Assembly: GCF_024436435.1 (NCBI RefSeq)
Contig: NZ_JAFMZP010000013.1
Location: forward strand, 1 to 64,000
Reading direction: 5' to 3'
Length of the DNA stretch: 64,000 nucleotides
Origin: Desertivirga xinjiangensis
GTDB lineage: Bacteria; Bacteroidota; Bacteroidia; Sphingobacteriales; Sphingobacteriaceae
The notes beneath the pieces are model-generated. The model was not told the DNA's origin. It did no database searches and saw only the letters and a program-made list of their open reading frames with translations. Of the stretch, positions 1 to 9,467 are shown in pieces. The stretch's first letter is position 1; each line of letters opens with the position of its first letter. Both the position numbers and the translations under genes were made by a program.

Positions 1-34
1 ACTGCAGTAACATGTGGGAGAGTAGGTCGGTGCC
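1..34 (+). rRNA. rrf: 5S ribosomal RNA, 3' end (partial)
   Basis: The first 34 bases read as the conserved 3' strand of bacterial 5S rRNA, with the GTGGGAGAGTAGGTCGGTGCC-like end that closes helix I. The gene starts left of the window. It is followed within 20 bases by a strong rho-independent terminator, as expected for the end of a 16S-23S-5S operon. Only the tail is visible, so no copy number can be inferred. Confidence 0.85.
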
Positions 35-52
35 AAATCTTTATTAAAAACA

Positions 53-85
53 GAAGCTCGTTAGTTATACTAACGGGCTTTTTTG
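53..85 (+). terminator. Rho-independent terminator of the rRNA operon
   Basis: A stem of AGCTCGTTAG pairing with CTAACGGGCT around a short TTATA-type loop is followed by a run of T. It lies directly behind the 5S rRNA tail and points the same way, so it most likely ends the rRNA transcript. Confidence 0.85.
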
Positions 86-160
86 TTTTAAAAGAAGCTT
101 CTTTTGGATAGTAGTATTGGATCAAGCTGAAAAGTTGGGACTAAGCATGTTAACGCCTAT

Positions 161-177
161 CGTCATCCAGGATGACG
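161..177. repeat. CGTCATCC/GGATGACG palindrome
   Basis: A 17-base palindrome, CGTCATCC-A-GGATGACG, sits in the gap between the rRNA terminator and the next gene. Its ends match those of the longer CGTCAT...ATGACG element at 32828-32914, so it may be a short or eroded member of the same intergenic repeat family. The rest of 86-270 shows no gene. Confidence 0.5.
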
Positions 178-270
178 GGGAACATAATGTGTGTGAACTT
201 TGGGCTTAGTTTCAAGACCTTTCCTGTCCTCTCTGGACAGAAACAAAAAATTGCTTGCCACTTATAGCTC

Positions 271-2172
271 TCAATCAAGCTTTATTATCCTAAACTCCGT
301 GCGGCGGTTTTTCTGCCTGCCTTCCGAAGTCGTGTTGTCGGCGATTGGTGCGTTTTTGCCGAGGCCTTTGTAGCTTAGGCGGCTGGCAGGGATCTTGTTG
401 CTGATTAGGTAGCTTTGTACGGCTTTAGCTCTGTTTTCGGATAAAAGTTGGTTGGCTTTATCGTCTCCGGTGTTATCTGTATGACCACTTATCTCGATGG
501 ACAGGGTTGGATTATTGTTGAGGAAACGGATAAGGTGGTTTAGTTCAGTCTTTGATTCTTCGAGGATTGTGGCTTTGTTGGTGTCAAAAAAGATGTTGTT
601 AAGCACGACCATTCGGCCTGCTTCGATCTTTTGAAGAGGAATATCAAGCAAATACGGCTTGTTCGCTGTCATTTGCAGCAGAGAAAAGTTTTCTGAATAA
701 AACAGATAGCCGCTCTTTTCTACAGAAAGTGCATATTTATTGCCCGCTGGCATTGTTGCCAGGAATTGGCCGTTTGTAATATCGGAAAGGTCATCGAAGA
801 TTAAGGAATCTTGCTTCAGCTCGGAGATCTTTACGGTCGCTTCCAGGAGTTCTTTGGTGTGCGCATCGAATACTTTCCCTTTTACATAAGTGACCAGACC
901 GGGTCTGAGTGCTTTGGGAAGTTCAAAAGAATAGATATCCATGTTTCCCAGGCCTCCCTGAATATTTGAAGCAAAGTAGGCGGTGTGGCCGTCGGAGCTA
1001 ATGGTTAGCCCGCTCTGTTCTCCTGCATTGTTAAGAGGGTAACCCAGGTTAAGAGGGCTCAGCCATTTTCCGGACTCATCCCTTCTGCTTATGAAGAGGT
1101 CATTTTTGCCGAAACCAGGCCATCCGTTTGACGCAAAATACAGAGTTTTCCCATCATGATGGATAAACGGTGAATGTTCGTCGTAGGGCGTATTGATGTT
1201 GGGACCAAGGTTAACAGGTGAAGTCCATTCGCCGTTGCCTAGCAAGGTGGTCTTCCAGATATCGTTGCCTCCGATGCCTCCGGCGCGGGCACTGACAAAA
1301 TATAGCGTTCGGCCATCGGCACTTATAGAAGGCTGAGATTCCCATCCGGATGTGTTGATGGGAGGACCAAGATTGAATGGCTTACTCCATTCCCCGCCTT
1401 CACGTTTGCATACGTATATATCACAACGGCCCAGCCCGTCGGGACGGTTGCATCCGGTGAAAAACAGGTACATACCATCAGGTGAAATACACTGTGCTCC
1501 TTCATTAAAGGTTGTGGTGTTGATGTTGGGTCCCAGGCCTTTTGAAAGCGACCATGCGGCATTTGTTTTTTGGCTTTGGTAAAAATCCTCGTTATTATTG
1601 GCCCGTCTCGTAAATATGATCGTCTCTTCGTCCGCAGTAACAACCGGCAGATACTCATCTGCGGCGGTATTTATTCCCTCTTTGAGGTTTTGTGGTTTAA
1701 ATGAAATCGGTTTTTTAATAGCCTCTAAACTGAATTCGCAGTCGGCGATATATTTGGATGTAATTTTTTTGCTGCTCTCCGGTAAGTTTGAAAAGCTTGC
1801 ATATTTGCGAAAATGCGCTAACGCTTCTTCGTATTCGGCCGAGTACAACTCTGATTCGGCGAGACCAAAATATGTGCCGGGATGAAAATCAGGGTTAATT
1901 TCAAGTACGCGCAGGTAATTGCTTTTTGCCAGCGGATATTGTTGCAATCTCCTGTATATGTCGCCCAGCTGCTGATATGCTGCTAAAAACTGCTTGTCGA
2001 TACTTACGGCAATTTTAAGCTCTTCGATAGCTTTTTCATATTGATTGTAAGTGAGGAGTTGGTTTGCATCGTCGTAATGCCGTTGTGCACCTCTGTTTGC
2101 TGACCTGATATTCTGTTGTGCAGTTGCAAAAAGCGACAAAACACAAAGGAATAGGGAACATATAAATTTCAT
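271..2172 (-). CDS. PorE-like envelope protein: TPR, PD40 propeller, CRD and OmpA domains
   Basis: A 633-residue exported protein with an N-terminal signal peptide of about 18 residues ending near ATAQ. TPR-like helices occupy about 28-145. PD40/WD40-like propeller repeats (recurring GG-DI or G-NDIW and LG-x-x-INT strings) span about 160-415. A carboxypeptidase-regulatory-like beta domain spans about 425-520, and an OmpA C-terminal peptidoglycan-binding domain fills 525-633 (GHTDNTGD, then LSENRAKAV). This four-domain order is that of PorE, which ties the type IX secretion machinery to peptidoglycan in Porphyromonas, but Bacteroidota carry several paralogues with the same layout. PorE is a lipoprotein and no lipobox cysteine is visible here, so the call stays at architecture level. 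It is transcribed alone, downstream of queE with a 43-base gap. Confidence 0.8.
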   Translation of the reverse strand: MKFICSLFLCVLSLFATAQQNIRSANRGAQRHYDDANQLLTYNQYEKAIEELKIAVSIDKQFLAAYQQLGDIYRRLQQYPLAKSNYLRVLEINPDFHPGTYFGLAESELYSAEYEEALAHFRKYASFSNLPESSKKITSKYIADCEFSLEAIKKPISFKPQNLKEGINTAADEYLPVVTADEETIIFTRRANNNEDFYQSQKTNAAWSLSKGLGPNINTTTFNEGAQCISPDGMYLFFTGCNRPDGLGRCDIYVCKREGGEWSKPFNLGPPINTSGWESQPSISADGRTLYFVSARAGGIGGNDIWKTTLLGNGEWTSPVNLGPNINTPYDEHSPFIHHDGKTLYFASNGWPGFGKNDLFISRRDESGKWLSPLNLGYPLNNAGEQSGLTISSDGHTAYFASNIQGGLGNMDIYSFELPKALRPGLVTYVKGKVFDAHTKELLEATVKISELKQDSLIFDDLSDITNGQFLATMPAGNKYALSVEKSGYLFYSENFSLLQMTANKPYLLDIPLQKIEAGRMVVLNNIFFDTNKATILEESKTELNHLIRFLNNNPTLSIEISGHTDNTGDDKANQLLSENRAKAVQSYLISNKIPASRLSYKGLGKNAPIADNTTSEGRQKNRRTEFRIIKLD

Positions 2173-2215
2173 ACTGTATCTGAAACGTATTAATTGCGTT
2201 TCAAGTTACAGTAAG

Positions 2216-2839
2216 TTACGGGATATTTAGATATTTATGTGTCTGTAAAGATATCTCCCATTTGGGATTTTGCATTACATAATCAATGATGAGGGGCGTG
2301 ATCTCTTTGGACTTTGACCATTCAGGCTGTAAATAAAGCTTACAGTCCGGACCTACCATCTCAGCATGTTTTTCTGCCCATTCGAAATCACTTTTATTGA
2401 ACACGATTACTTTTAGCTCGTGAGCCGCCTGTCCAATAGAAGGGACGGGCGCTTTAAACTTCTTAGGTGAGAGGCAGATCCAATCCCAGGAGCCTGATAG
2501 TGGATATGCGCCGGAGGTTTCAATAAATGTCTTAATTCCTTTTTGCTGTAATTGGGCAGTTAGGTAATCGAGGTTATAAATTAAAGGCTCGCCGCCGGTC
2601 ACTACTACAGCTTTTCCAGGAAACTTTGAGGCATTTTCGACAATGAGATCAGCGTGTGTGAGCGGGTGAAGTTCGGCGTCCCAGCTTTCTTTAACGTCGC
2701 ACCAATGGCAGCCCACATCACATCCGCCTAAACGAATAAAATAAGCGGCTTTACCAGTGTTAAATCCTTCACCTTGAATAGTATAAAATTCTTCCATTAA
2801 AGGAAGTTGCGTTCCGTCGTCTGGTACCTGATGTGACAT
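2216..2839 (-). CDS. queE: 7-carboxy-7-deazaguanine synthase (radical SAM)
   Basis: This 207-residue protein is a compact radical SAM enzyme that converts 6-carboxy-tetrahydropterin to 7-carboxy-7-deazaguanine in queuosine biosynthesis. The substrate-recognition opening FYTIQGEGFNTGKAAYFIRL precedes a CxxxCxxC iron-sulfur motif at C40, C44 and C47. VVTGGEPL near 80 is the SAM-binding GGE motif. The length is normal for the family. None of queC, queD or queF is nearby. A TAnnTTTG promoter element lies 17 bases upstream of the ATG. Confidence 0.92.
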   Translation of the reverse strand: MSHQVPDDGTQLPLMEEFYTIQGEGFNTGKAAYFIRLGGCDVGCHWCDVKESWDAELHPLTHADLIVENASKFPGKAVVVTGGEPLIYNLDYLTAQLQQKGIKTFIETSGAYPLSGSWDWICLSPKKFKAPVPSIGQAAHELKVIVFNKSDFEWAEKHAEMVGPDCKLYLQPEWSKSKEITPLIIDYVMQNPKWEISLQTHKYLNIP

Positions 2840-2855
2840 CTTAAAAATTAATCCG

Positions 2856-2863
2856 CAAACTTA
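2856..2863 (-). promoter_or_regulatory. Putative -7 element TAAGTTTG for queE
   Basis: The minus strand reads TAAGTTTG, an exact match to the Bacteroidota -7 consensus TAnnTTTG, 17 bases before the queE start. No clear TTTG -33 box is seen at the usual distance, so the call rests on the -7 box and its position. Confidence 0.45.
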
Positions 2864-3001
2864 GATAAAATTCTAAGGTTAAATCTACGTCTAGTGTAAT
2901 AATGAATAAAACTTATCTGTGCAGATGGCAGTTATAGAATAATTGAAAGAATCGTTATAGATTATTTCTAGATTATTCCGGAGCTATAATTATAACCAGA
3001 T

Positions 3002-3439
3002 ATGACTAACGAAGAAATAGATAATCTGACCCGTACTTTTTACGAATGTGTTTGTTTTCATCCTGAACATTTTCCAAAATATGACCAGTTGCAAAGCTTG
3101 TTTTACGGCGATGGTAAGCTGATCAATAGTAATTTTGACAGACCTATGGAGTTTACCGTGCAGAGTTATATCCAGGCCCTTATGCATCAGATTGAGGAGG
3201 GGAATGCCAGCTTTTATTCTCAGCAGGAAATTTCGGATATTACAGAGGTATTTGGTAAAACGGCCCAGCGATTAAGTGTGTATGAATATTCTTTTACAGC
3301 AGAAAATACTGAACCGTGGAAGCGGGGAGTTAACCACATTCAATACATTTTGGTTGACGGGCACTGGAAAATTGTTTCGATGTTGTGGAATGATGAGAAG
3401 GTAGATCAAAAGATACCGGAGGAGTATCTGGAGTCATGA
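3002..3439 (+). CDS. NTF2/SnoaL-like fold protein, function unknown
   Basis: A 145-residue soluble protein with no signal peptide. The helical first third, the YIQAL segment and the ending HIQYILVDGHWKIVSMLWNDE resemble the curved beta-sheet of the NTF2-like superfamily (SnoaL/DUF4440 type), where the last strands carry a W-I-S-x-x-W pattern. Members range from isomerases to binding proteins, and no catalytic residue can be assigned. It is a single plus-strand gene among minus-strand housekeeping genes, followed by a dispersed repeat and a hairpin rather than a classic terminator. Confidence 0.6.
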   Translation: MTNEEIDNLTRTFYECVCFHPEHFPKYDQLQSLFYGDGKLINSNFDRPMEFTVQSYIQALMHQIEEGNASFYSQQEISDITEVFGKTAQRLSVYEYSFTAENTEPWKRGVNHIQYILVDGHWKIVSMLWNDEKVDQKIPEEYLES

Positions 3440-3462
3440 AATGAGGATTACGAGTGATTGCC

Positions 3463-3534
3463 GGGCGCTTTTAGCGAGCCGGATAATCTATTTTATTGAT
3501 GAATCCAGAGACACCCTTCGGAGATCTCTGGACA
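3463..3534. repeat. Dispersed intergenic repeat, copy A (~72 bp)
   Basis: This stretch aligns with 12431-12502: both contain GCGCTTT(T)AGCGAG-CGGA, then TGAATCC, then CCTTCGGA and CGGACAG- or TGGACAG-type endings in the same order and spacing. Both copies are intergenic. Neither contains an open frame. Confidence 0.6.
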
Positions 3535-3553
3535 GGAGGGAGTAATTAGTTGT

Positions 3554-3591
3554 GAGTTATGAATTTTACAAGCATTCATCATTCATAACTC
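3554..3591. repeat. Hairpin repeat GAGTTATGAAT / ATTCATAACTC, copy A
   Basis: Perfect 11-base inverted arms, GAGTTATGAAT (3554-3564) and ATTCATAACTC (3581-3591), flank a 16-base loop between the convergent 3002-3439 gene and folD. The same arms recur at 15093-15129. It may serve as a bidirectional transcript end, although no T-run follows. Confidence 0.6.
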
Positions 3592-3602
3592 ATCATCCAT
3601 AA

Positions 3603-4484
3603 TTATCTATAGATTTCTTTCTTAGCTGATGCTAAGGTGTTTTTTAATAATCCGATGATGGTCATCAAGCCTACGCCGCCGGGTACCGGTGTGATCCAGG
3701 AGGCTTTGGGCGCCACGTTTTCGAAATCGACATCTCCGTATAGTTTGTAGCCTGATTTTGTAGTGGTCGAAGTTTCGCGGTTGATACCAACGTCGATGAT
3801 CACGGCACCGTCTTTAACCATATCGGCAGTAACAAAGTTTTTCTTTCCGATAGCGGCAACGATGATATCGGCAGAGCGGGTTATCTCTTCCAGGTTCTTT
3901 GTGCGGCTGTGGGTCAGAGTAACCGTGCAGTTACCGGGGAAAGCGTTGCGAGCCATTAAAATGCTCATTGGACTTCCCACTATATTGCTTCTTCCTATTA
4001 CTACACAATGTTTACCCGAGGTTTCTATTTTGTATTCCTCCAGCATCAAAAGTATTCCATAAGGTGTTGCCGGAATGAAACAGGGGAGATTGCGCATCAT
4101 CCTGCCCAGGTTCACCGGATGAAAGCCGTCTACATCTTTACGGTAGTCTATTTTTTCTGTTACTTTTTCTGGATCAATATGTTTAGGTAAAGGTAATTGA
4201 ACAATTAAACCATCCACATCTTCATCCTGGTTAATCTCTTCGATTTTTGCAAGCAGCTCTTCTTCAGACACTGAGTCATCGTAACGGAACAAGGAAGATT
4301 TAAAGCCTACCTTTTCGCAGTTTTTCATCTTACTGGCCACATAAGTTTCGCTGCCTCCGTCGTTGCCCACTAATATAGCAACCAGGTGAGGTTTACGACC
4401 AGTGCTGGCCAATACAGCAGCTGCTTCAGCCGTTATTTCTTCTTTTAGTTTTTCTGATACGAATTTACCGTCAAGTAATTGCAT
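3603..4484 (-). CDS. folD: Bifunctional methylene-THF dehydrogenase / methenyl-THF cyclohydrolase
   Basis: A 293-residue cytosolic enzyme of one-carbon metabolism that interconverts 5,10-methylene-THF, methenyl-THF and 10-formyl-THF using NADP. The catalytic YxxxK motif is Y48-K52 (YVASK). [14 protein letters not shown] is the substrate-loop signature, GRSNIVGSP near 170 is the dinucleotide-binding motif, and [12 protein letters not shown] near 270 is the C-terminal signature. The length is as in other FolD proteins. It lies 53 bases downstream of lepA on the same strand and may share its transcript. Confidence 0.96.
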   Translation of the reverse strand: MQLLDGKFVSEKLKEEITAEAAAVLASTGRKPHLVAILVGNDGGSETYVASKMKNCEKVGFKSSLFRYDDSVSEEELLAKIEEINQDEDVDGLIVQLPLPKHIDPEKVTEKIDYRKDVDGFHPVNLGRMMRNLPCFIPATPYGILLMLEEYKIETSGKHCVVIGRSNIVGSPMSILMARNAFPGNCTVTLTHSRTKNLEEITRSADIIVAAIGKKNFVTADMVKDGAVIIDVGINRETSTTTKSGYKLYGDVDFENVAPKASWITPVPGGVGLMTIIGLLKNTLASAKKEIYR

Positions 4485-4537
4485 GAGAGATGTTATTTTG
4501 ATATTGGTTTAAGCTTGAATTATATTCAAGCTGCTCG

Positions 4538-6325
4538 TTAGTCTAATTTCAAAACTGCCATGAACGCCGATTGTGGGATTTCTACGTTTCCAACCTGACG
4601 CATACGCTTTTTACCCTTTTTCTGCTTTTCTAATAGCTTACGCTTACGGGAGATGTCACCACCATAACATTTCGCGGTAACGTCCTTTCTGAGGGCCTTA
4701 ACCGTTTCGCGGGCTATGATCTTGGCTCCGATAGAGGCCTGAATGATGATCTCAAACTGCTGACGAGGTAAAAGCTCTTTAAGCTTTTCGCAGATCTTCT
4801 TACCGAAGTCGTAAGAGTTGCTTCTGTGGATCAATGAAGAAAGTGCGTCTACGGGCTCCGCATTTAAGCGGATATCCAGACGAACCAGGTCTGACTGGCG
4901 GTAACCTATCTGGTGGTAATCAAATGAAGCATAACCTTTGGAAATAGTTTTTAACCTGTCGTAGAAGTCGAATACGATCTCACCCATTGGCATTTCAAAA
5001 ACGAGCTCCACACGGTCAGAAGTAAGGTACGACTGATTAACTATAACACCGCGCTTTTGAATACATAAAGACATCACCGGACCAACGAATTCTGATTTGG
5101 TGATGATGTTGGCTTTGATATACGGTTCTTCAACGAAATCGATCTTACTTGGGTCGGGAAGATCGGAAGGGTTATTTACCGGAATTTCCTCTCCCTTAGT
5201 TGTAAAGGCCTTGTAAGAAACGTTGGGAACCGTGGTGATCACCGTCATGTCGAACTCGCGTTCCAGACGTTCCTGGATGATCTCCATATGAAGCATTCCA
5301 AGGAATCCGCAACGGAAGCCAAAGCCTAAGGCTGCTGACGATTCTGGTTCGAAAACTATGGAGGCATCGTTAAGCTGCAACTTGTGCATACTTTCACGAA
5401 GTTCTTCATAATCTTCTGTATCAACAGGATAGATGCCGGCAAAAACCATCGGTTTTACCTCTTCAAAACCTTGAATGGCTTCTTTAGAGGGGCGATCAAC
5501 ATGGGTGATCGTATCACCCACTTTTACTTCCCTGGCTTCTTTGATACCGGAGATGATATATCCAACGTCCCCCGTTTTTATTACGTCTTTGGGTTGTTGC
5601 TGGAGTTTTAAAGTACCTACTTCATCCGCAATATACGTTTTGTCGGTAGCTACGAATTTTACTTTATCGCCTTTACGGATCTCGCCGTTCACAACCTTGA
5701 AGTAAGCGATGATACCTCTGAATGAGTTGAAAACTGAATCGAAGATCAAAGCCTGCAGTTCTCCTTCAGGGTTACCCACTGGAGCAGGAACGCGTTCGAT
5801 GATCGCTCTGAGAATATCAAAAACGCCCATGCCGGTCTTACCAGATGCCGGTATGATATCGTCACGTTTACAACCGATCAATTCAATGATCTGATCCTTA
5901 ACTTCCTCTGGCATTGCGCCGGGAAGGTCCATTTTATTAAGGATAGGAATGATCTCAAGATCGTGTTCCAGTGCAAGATACAAGTTAGAAATTGTTTGAG
6001 CCTGGATTCCCTGAGCGGCATCAACGATCAATAGCGCACCTTCGCAGGCGGCGATAGAACGGGAAACTTCGTACGAGAAGTCTACGTGTCCGGGAGTGTC
6101 GATCAGGTTTAAAACATAATCCTGTCCATCCAACTGATAGTTCATCTGGATAGCATGGCTTTTTATAGTGATACCACGCTCGCGCTCGAGATCCATATCA
6201 TCAAGTAACTGGGCCTGAGCTTCACGTTGAGTAATGGTTTTGGTATATTCTAGTAAGCGATCAGCTAATGTACTCTTTCCGTGATCGATGTGTGCAATTA
6301 TGCAAAAATTACGAATATGCTTCAT
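4538..6325 (-). CDS. lepA: Elongation factor 4 (LepA GTPase)
   Basis: A 595-residue translational GTPase that acts on stalled or mis-translocated ribosomes and supports ribosome biogenesis. The G1 motif AHIDHGKST is near residue 11, DTPGH near 77 is G3, and NKMD near 131 is G4. EF-G-like domains II, III and V follow, then the LepA-specific C-terminal domain with [15 protein letters not shown]. The start MKHIRNF is the usual one for the family. A -7 promoter element is only 7 bases before the ATG, so the main transcript may have almost no leader. It reads toward folD. Confidence 0.97.
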   Translation of the reverse strand: MKHIRNFCIIAHIDHGKSTLADRLLEYTKTITQREAQAQLLDDMDLERERGITIKSHAIQMNYQLDGQDYVLNLIDTPGHVDFSYEVSRSIAACEGALLIVDAAQGIQAQTISNLYLALEHDLEIIPILNKMDLPGAMPEEVKDQIIELIGCKRDDIIPASGKTGMGVFDILRAIIERVPAPVGNPEGELQALIFDSVFNSFRGIIAYFKVVNGEIRKGDKVKFVATDKTYIADEVGTLKLQQQPKDVIKTGDVGYIISGIKEAREVKVGDTITHVDRPSKEAIQGFEEVKPMVFAGIYPVDTEDYEELRESMHKLQLNDASIVFEPESSAALGFGFRCGFLGMLHMEIIQERLEREFDMTVITTVPNVSYKAFTTKGEEIPVNNPSDLPDPSKIDFVEEPYIKANIITKSEFVGPVMSLCIQKRGVIVNQSYLTSDRVELVFEMPMGEIVFDFYDRLKTISKGYASFDYHQIGYRQSDLVRLDIRLNAEPVDALSSLIHRSNSYDFGKKICEKLKELLPRQQFEIIIQASIGAKIIARETVKALRKDVTAKCYGGDISRKRKLLEKQKKGKKRMRQVGNVEIPQSAFMAVLKLD

Positions 6326-6332
6326 TGAACGG

Positions 6333-6340
6333 CAAAGATA
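6333..6340 (-). promoter_or_regulatory. Putative -7 element TATCTTTG for lepA
   Basis: The minus strand reads TATCTTTG, an exact TAnnTTTG match, with its 3' edge 7 bases from the lepA ATG. Transcription starts a few bases downstream of such boxes, so the mRNA would begin almost at the start codon. The LepA start itself is fixed by conservation. Confidence 0.45.
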
Positions 6341-6378
6341 GTTTTTTGGGAGGATAAAAATGTCATTATTTTTCGGGC

Positions 6379-7980
6379 TTAAGCATCCTGATTTCTTCGG
6401 TTAAACTCTGATGTGGTATGAAACTCTACTTCAGGAAAATCCCTTTTCGCCGTATTGATCACCCAGTCATTATCTGCCAGGAATACGGCGTTGTTGTCTT
6501 TGTCGTAGGCAATGTTTGAGCCTCTTCTGTAGATGATCTCTGTCAGATCTTTTTTGTCTTTGGAAGTGATCCAGCTGGAGCGTTTAAAGTTGAGCGGACG
6601 AAAAGCACATTTGGCGCCGTACTCTTGTTCCAGTCTGAAACTGATCACCTCGAATTGCAGTTCCCCAACCGTACCGATGATCTTCCGGTTACCGGGTTGC
6701 TGTATAAACAATTGAGCAACACCTTCTTCTGTAAGTTGTTGAATCCCTTTTTCCAATTGTTTGGTTTTCATAGGGTCGCGATTCTCCACCTCTTTAAAGA
6801 TCTCGGGAGAGAAGCTAGGAATTCCTTTGAACTGAAGCTTTTCGCCTTCAGTCAGTGTGTCGCCAATTTTAAAGTTTCCACTATCATACAGACCTACTAC
6901 ATCTCCAGGCCAGGCTTCTTCTACGAGGCTTTTTTCATTGGCAATGAAGTCCATAGGATTCGAGAACTTCAGTTTTTTATCCAGGCGGGTATGGTAGTAG
7001 AACTTATTACGTTCAAATTTTCCAGAACATATCCTCAGGAAGGCAATCCTGTCGCGGTGATTCGGGTCGAGGTTGGCATGTATTTTAAATACGAAACCAG
7101 TAAAAGCCTTTTCGTCCGCTTTAACGTCCCTTGTTTCAGCTTCGCGGTGTGAGGGGCTGGGGGCGATGCTGATAAAAGTGTCTAATAGTTCGCGGATACC
7201 GAAGTTATTGATGGCGCTGCCGAAGAATACAGGCGCCAGTAAGCCTTCCTGGTACATTTCTTTGTCGAGCTCGCCATATATTCCTTCAACCAGTTCGAGG
7301 TCTTCTTTTAATTTCTCAAGAGGTTTCTCTGCAAGGTATTGTTTCAATAAGTCGTCTTCCAGGTTTTTTACCTGGATAACGGGTTCGGTAACCTTGCTCT
7401 TATCTGACTCAAAAAGGTTCAGCTGATTTCCATGAATGTTGTAAACTCCTTTAAAGGTATATCCCTGACCGATAGGCCATGACTGCGGGCATACACTGAT
7501 CTTAAGGATATCTTCCAGTTCGTCCAGCAAATCAAAAGGGTCTTTCCCTTCGCGGTCAAGCTTGTTGATAAAGATAATTACCGGGGTGTTACGCATCCGG
7601 CAAACCTCCATAAGTTTCTGTGTTTGCTCTTCCACACCCTTAACACTGTCGACCACCAGGATAACGCTATCCACTGCGGAGAGCGTGCGGTAGGTATCTT
7701 CGGCGAAGTCTTTGTGACCAGGAGTATCCAGGATATTAATACGTTTACCCTTGTATTCAAAACCCATCACCGAAGTAGCAACAGATATACCACGCTGCTT
7801 CTCGATCTCCATGAAATCGGAGGTAGTATTCTGATTAGCCTTATTCCTTTTAATGGCACCGGCGGTGTTAATTGCTCCACCAAACAAGAGAAATTTCTCT
7901 GTTAATGTGGTTTTACCAGCATCGGGGTGACTGATGATCGCAAAGGTTTTTCTTTTTTCTATTTCGGGATGAATGCTCAT
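6379..7980 (-). CDS. prfC: Peptide chain release factor 3
   Basis: A 533-residue GTPase that recycles RF1/RF2 from the terminating ribosome. G1 is [10 protein letters not shown] near residue 18, the switch and G3 region [14 protein letters not shown] is near 90, and G4 is NKLD near 142. The [21 protein letters not shown] insert after G1 is characteristic of RF3 rather than EF-G. Domains II and III follow to the end, matching the usual length of about 530. It is 53 bases upstream of lepA on the same strand, so two translational GTPases lie side by side. A -7 box at 8103-8110 may drive it with a leader of about 120 bases. Confidence 0.96.
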   Translation of the reverse strand: MSIHPEIEKRKTFAIISHPDAGKTTLTEKFLLFGGAINTAGAIKRNKANQNTTSDFMEIEKQRGISVATSVMGFEYKGKRINILDTPGHKDFAEDTYRTLSAVDSVILVVDSVKGVEEQTQKLMEVCRMRNTPVIIFINKLDREGKDPFDLLDELEDILKISVCPQSWPIGQGYTFKGVYNIHGNQLNLFESDKSKVTEPVIQVKNLEDDLLKQYLAEKPLEKLKEDLELVEGIYGELDKEMYQEGLLAPVFFGSAINNFGIRELLDTFISIAPSPSHREAETRDVKADEKAFTGFVFKIHANLDPNHRDRIAFLRICSGKFERNKFYYHTRLDKKLKFSNPMDFIANEKSLVEEAWPGDVVGLYDSGNFKIGDTLTEGEKLQFKGIPSFSPEIFKEVENRDPMKTKQLEKGIQQLTEEGVAQLFIQQPGNRKIIGTVGELQFEVISFRLEQEYGAKCAFRPLNFKRSSWITSKDKKDLTEIIYRRGSNIAYDKDNNAVFLADNDWVINTAKRDFPEVEFHTTSEFNRRNQDA

Positions 7981-8102
7981 GATATTTTAATGTACGACGA
8001 AGCGCAAGGTATTATTATAATGAAAATAAAGGTATTAGAAGAAACTTAGTGGATATAAAACTGGATATAAATATGCAGATTGGTTTTTCTTCATTGCGCC
8101 TG

Positions 8103-8110
8103 CAAAGGTA
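8103..8110 (-). promoter_or_regulatory. Putative -7 element TACCTTTG upstream of prfC
   Basis: The minus strand reads TACCTTTG, matching TAnnTTTG, in the 153-base gap between the plug-protein gene and prfC. It would give prfC a leader of roughly 115-120 bases. No convincing -33 TTTG is seen. Confidence 0.35.
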
Positions 8111-8133
8111 ATAAATAGATATAAGATTTTGAA

Positions 8134-9432
8134 CTATCGTTTTAACTCCGAATAGCCCAGAAGTTCGTCCCAGCGTGCTCCCGGTTTACGGTAGTAAAAG
8201 AAAAACTGGTAAGTGTTATTGGTTTGATAAAAGGAGCCCTCGAATGTCGTATGGTCCACTACTGGCTTTGGTATTGTGCGGTCGACCCAAACGTATTGGT
8301 AGTCGTAAACGCCCTGTTTTACAAACATGCTGCCAATGAAGTATTTTCTTTCGGGAACATAAGTTAAGCGATTCTCAGGCTTTAGATCGTAGTTGTTAAA
8401 TTTGCCAACTACGTAAGCTTCTCCCTGCTCTGAAGGAGGTTCCGAGGCCAGGATCAGGTTTACATGCGCATAGTCTGCATCGGTACGATTGTCCCGCCCT
8501 TCCTGGTTCCGGATAAAGAAACTTCCGTTTTCATCGTAGTTGAATGTATATCCTGCATTGCTGAGGATGGGGTCGGGGATGAGCTGAACGGTATTAATGG
8601 AATCGCGTGTAATCCGGGCCACCCGTTCAGACTGGAATCGCAGGCTACGGATATCAAAGTGCCTGAACTCATTTCCGGCAGGAAAGTCAAAAGTGCGGAT
8701 GTCGTTGTACAATAACTGATTTTGCCTGACGAAGGTTGGCCGGTCTGCAAAAACAGAGATATCAAATCTTCCGTTTTGCATCACCAAAGCCTTAACATCG
8801 AGATAGGGATTTTGAATAGCCACCTGCTGGTGATTTACCGAGAAGTTAATCTTATGATTCCTTTCTCTGCTGGCCACCTGGTTTGATGCAGTAAGTTCGG
8901 GTATAATGCTGACCCTTGGATCGACCACAAAGAACCGGCGGCTTAAGATAAGTTTTCGCTGGTCGGCATCCTCATAAACTTTGAGAAGGTAGTTACCCGA
9001 TATTTTAGGTTTCACGCTGTAATTCGGAAGGATCAGTTCGTAATGTGTATACTTTTGGAGGGTGTTAAAAGAGAAACGGTAGTCGTTGATCCTGTCTTCA
9101 GTAAAGTTCTCTAAATAATCCATAGGAGAGAGACGGCTGCTGTTCCACTGGTTGTCACAATGTTCAATGGTATAATAGAAATTGCGGCTATCCGCCCTTA
9201 GGTCATCAAAAGCCAGTGTTAATTCATCGTTCGAGCCCAGAGTTATTACGGGGAGTGACTGCTCTTTACTTCGGTTATAAAACTCTATCGTTCTTATTTG
9301 CGGCACATAAACCCAGTCGGCATAGACCAGCTTCTGATCGGGAGTTCCGCCAGAGGGAGCCTGTTTGTTTCGCTTTTGGGCCAGACAGGTAATATTTATG
9401 AGCAATAAAAGAACAATGGAGCCGTATTTCAT
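8134..9432 (-). CDS. Type IX secretion system plug protein (DUF5103)
   Basis: A 432-residue exported protein with a signal peptide of about 18 residues ending ITCLAQ. The order of conserved blocks matches the DUF5103 / T9SS plug family: [12 protein letters not shown] near 48, [18 protein letters not shown] near 60, [12 protein letters not shown] near 85, and a C-terminal beta domain with YVVGKFNNY and YDYQYVW. In Flavobacterium this protein closes the periplasm-proximal or lateral opening of the SprA translocon. No other T9SS core gene is in the window apart from the PorE-like protein at 271-2172. It sits downstream of the ABC-F gene with a 35-base gap. Confidence 0.8.
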   Translation of the reverse strand: MKYGSIVLLLLINITCLAQKRNKQAPSGGTPDQKLVYADWVYVPQIRTIEFYNRSKEQSLPVITLGSNDELTLAFDDLRADSRNFYYTIEHCDNQWNSSRLSPMDYLENFTEDRINDYRFSFNTLQKYTHYELILPNYSVKPKISGNYLLKVYEDADQRKLILSRRFFVVDPRVSIIPELTASNQVASRERNHKINFSVNHQQVAIQNPYLDVKALVMQNGRFDISVFADRPTFVRQNQLLYNDIRTFDFPAGNEFRHFDIRSLRFQSERVARITRDSINTVQLIPDPILSNAGYTFNYDENGSFFIRNQEGRDNRTDADYAHVNLILASEPPSEQGEAYVVGKFNNYDLKPENRLTYVPERKYFIGSMFVKQGVYDYQYVWVDRTIPKPVVDHTTFEGSFYQTNNTYQFFFYYRKPGARWDELLGYSELKR

Positions 9433-9467
9433 ATCGTTTTGATACCTTGTGAACGTTTAACGAAGCC

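Noticed and set aside
6625-7152. 175-codon open frame antisense to prfC
   Set aside because: It is a shadow of the conserved release factor gene; its sequence has no recognisable family features.
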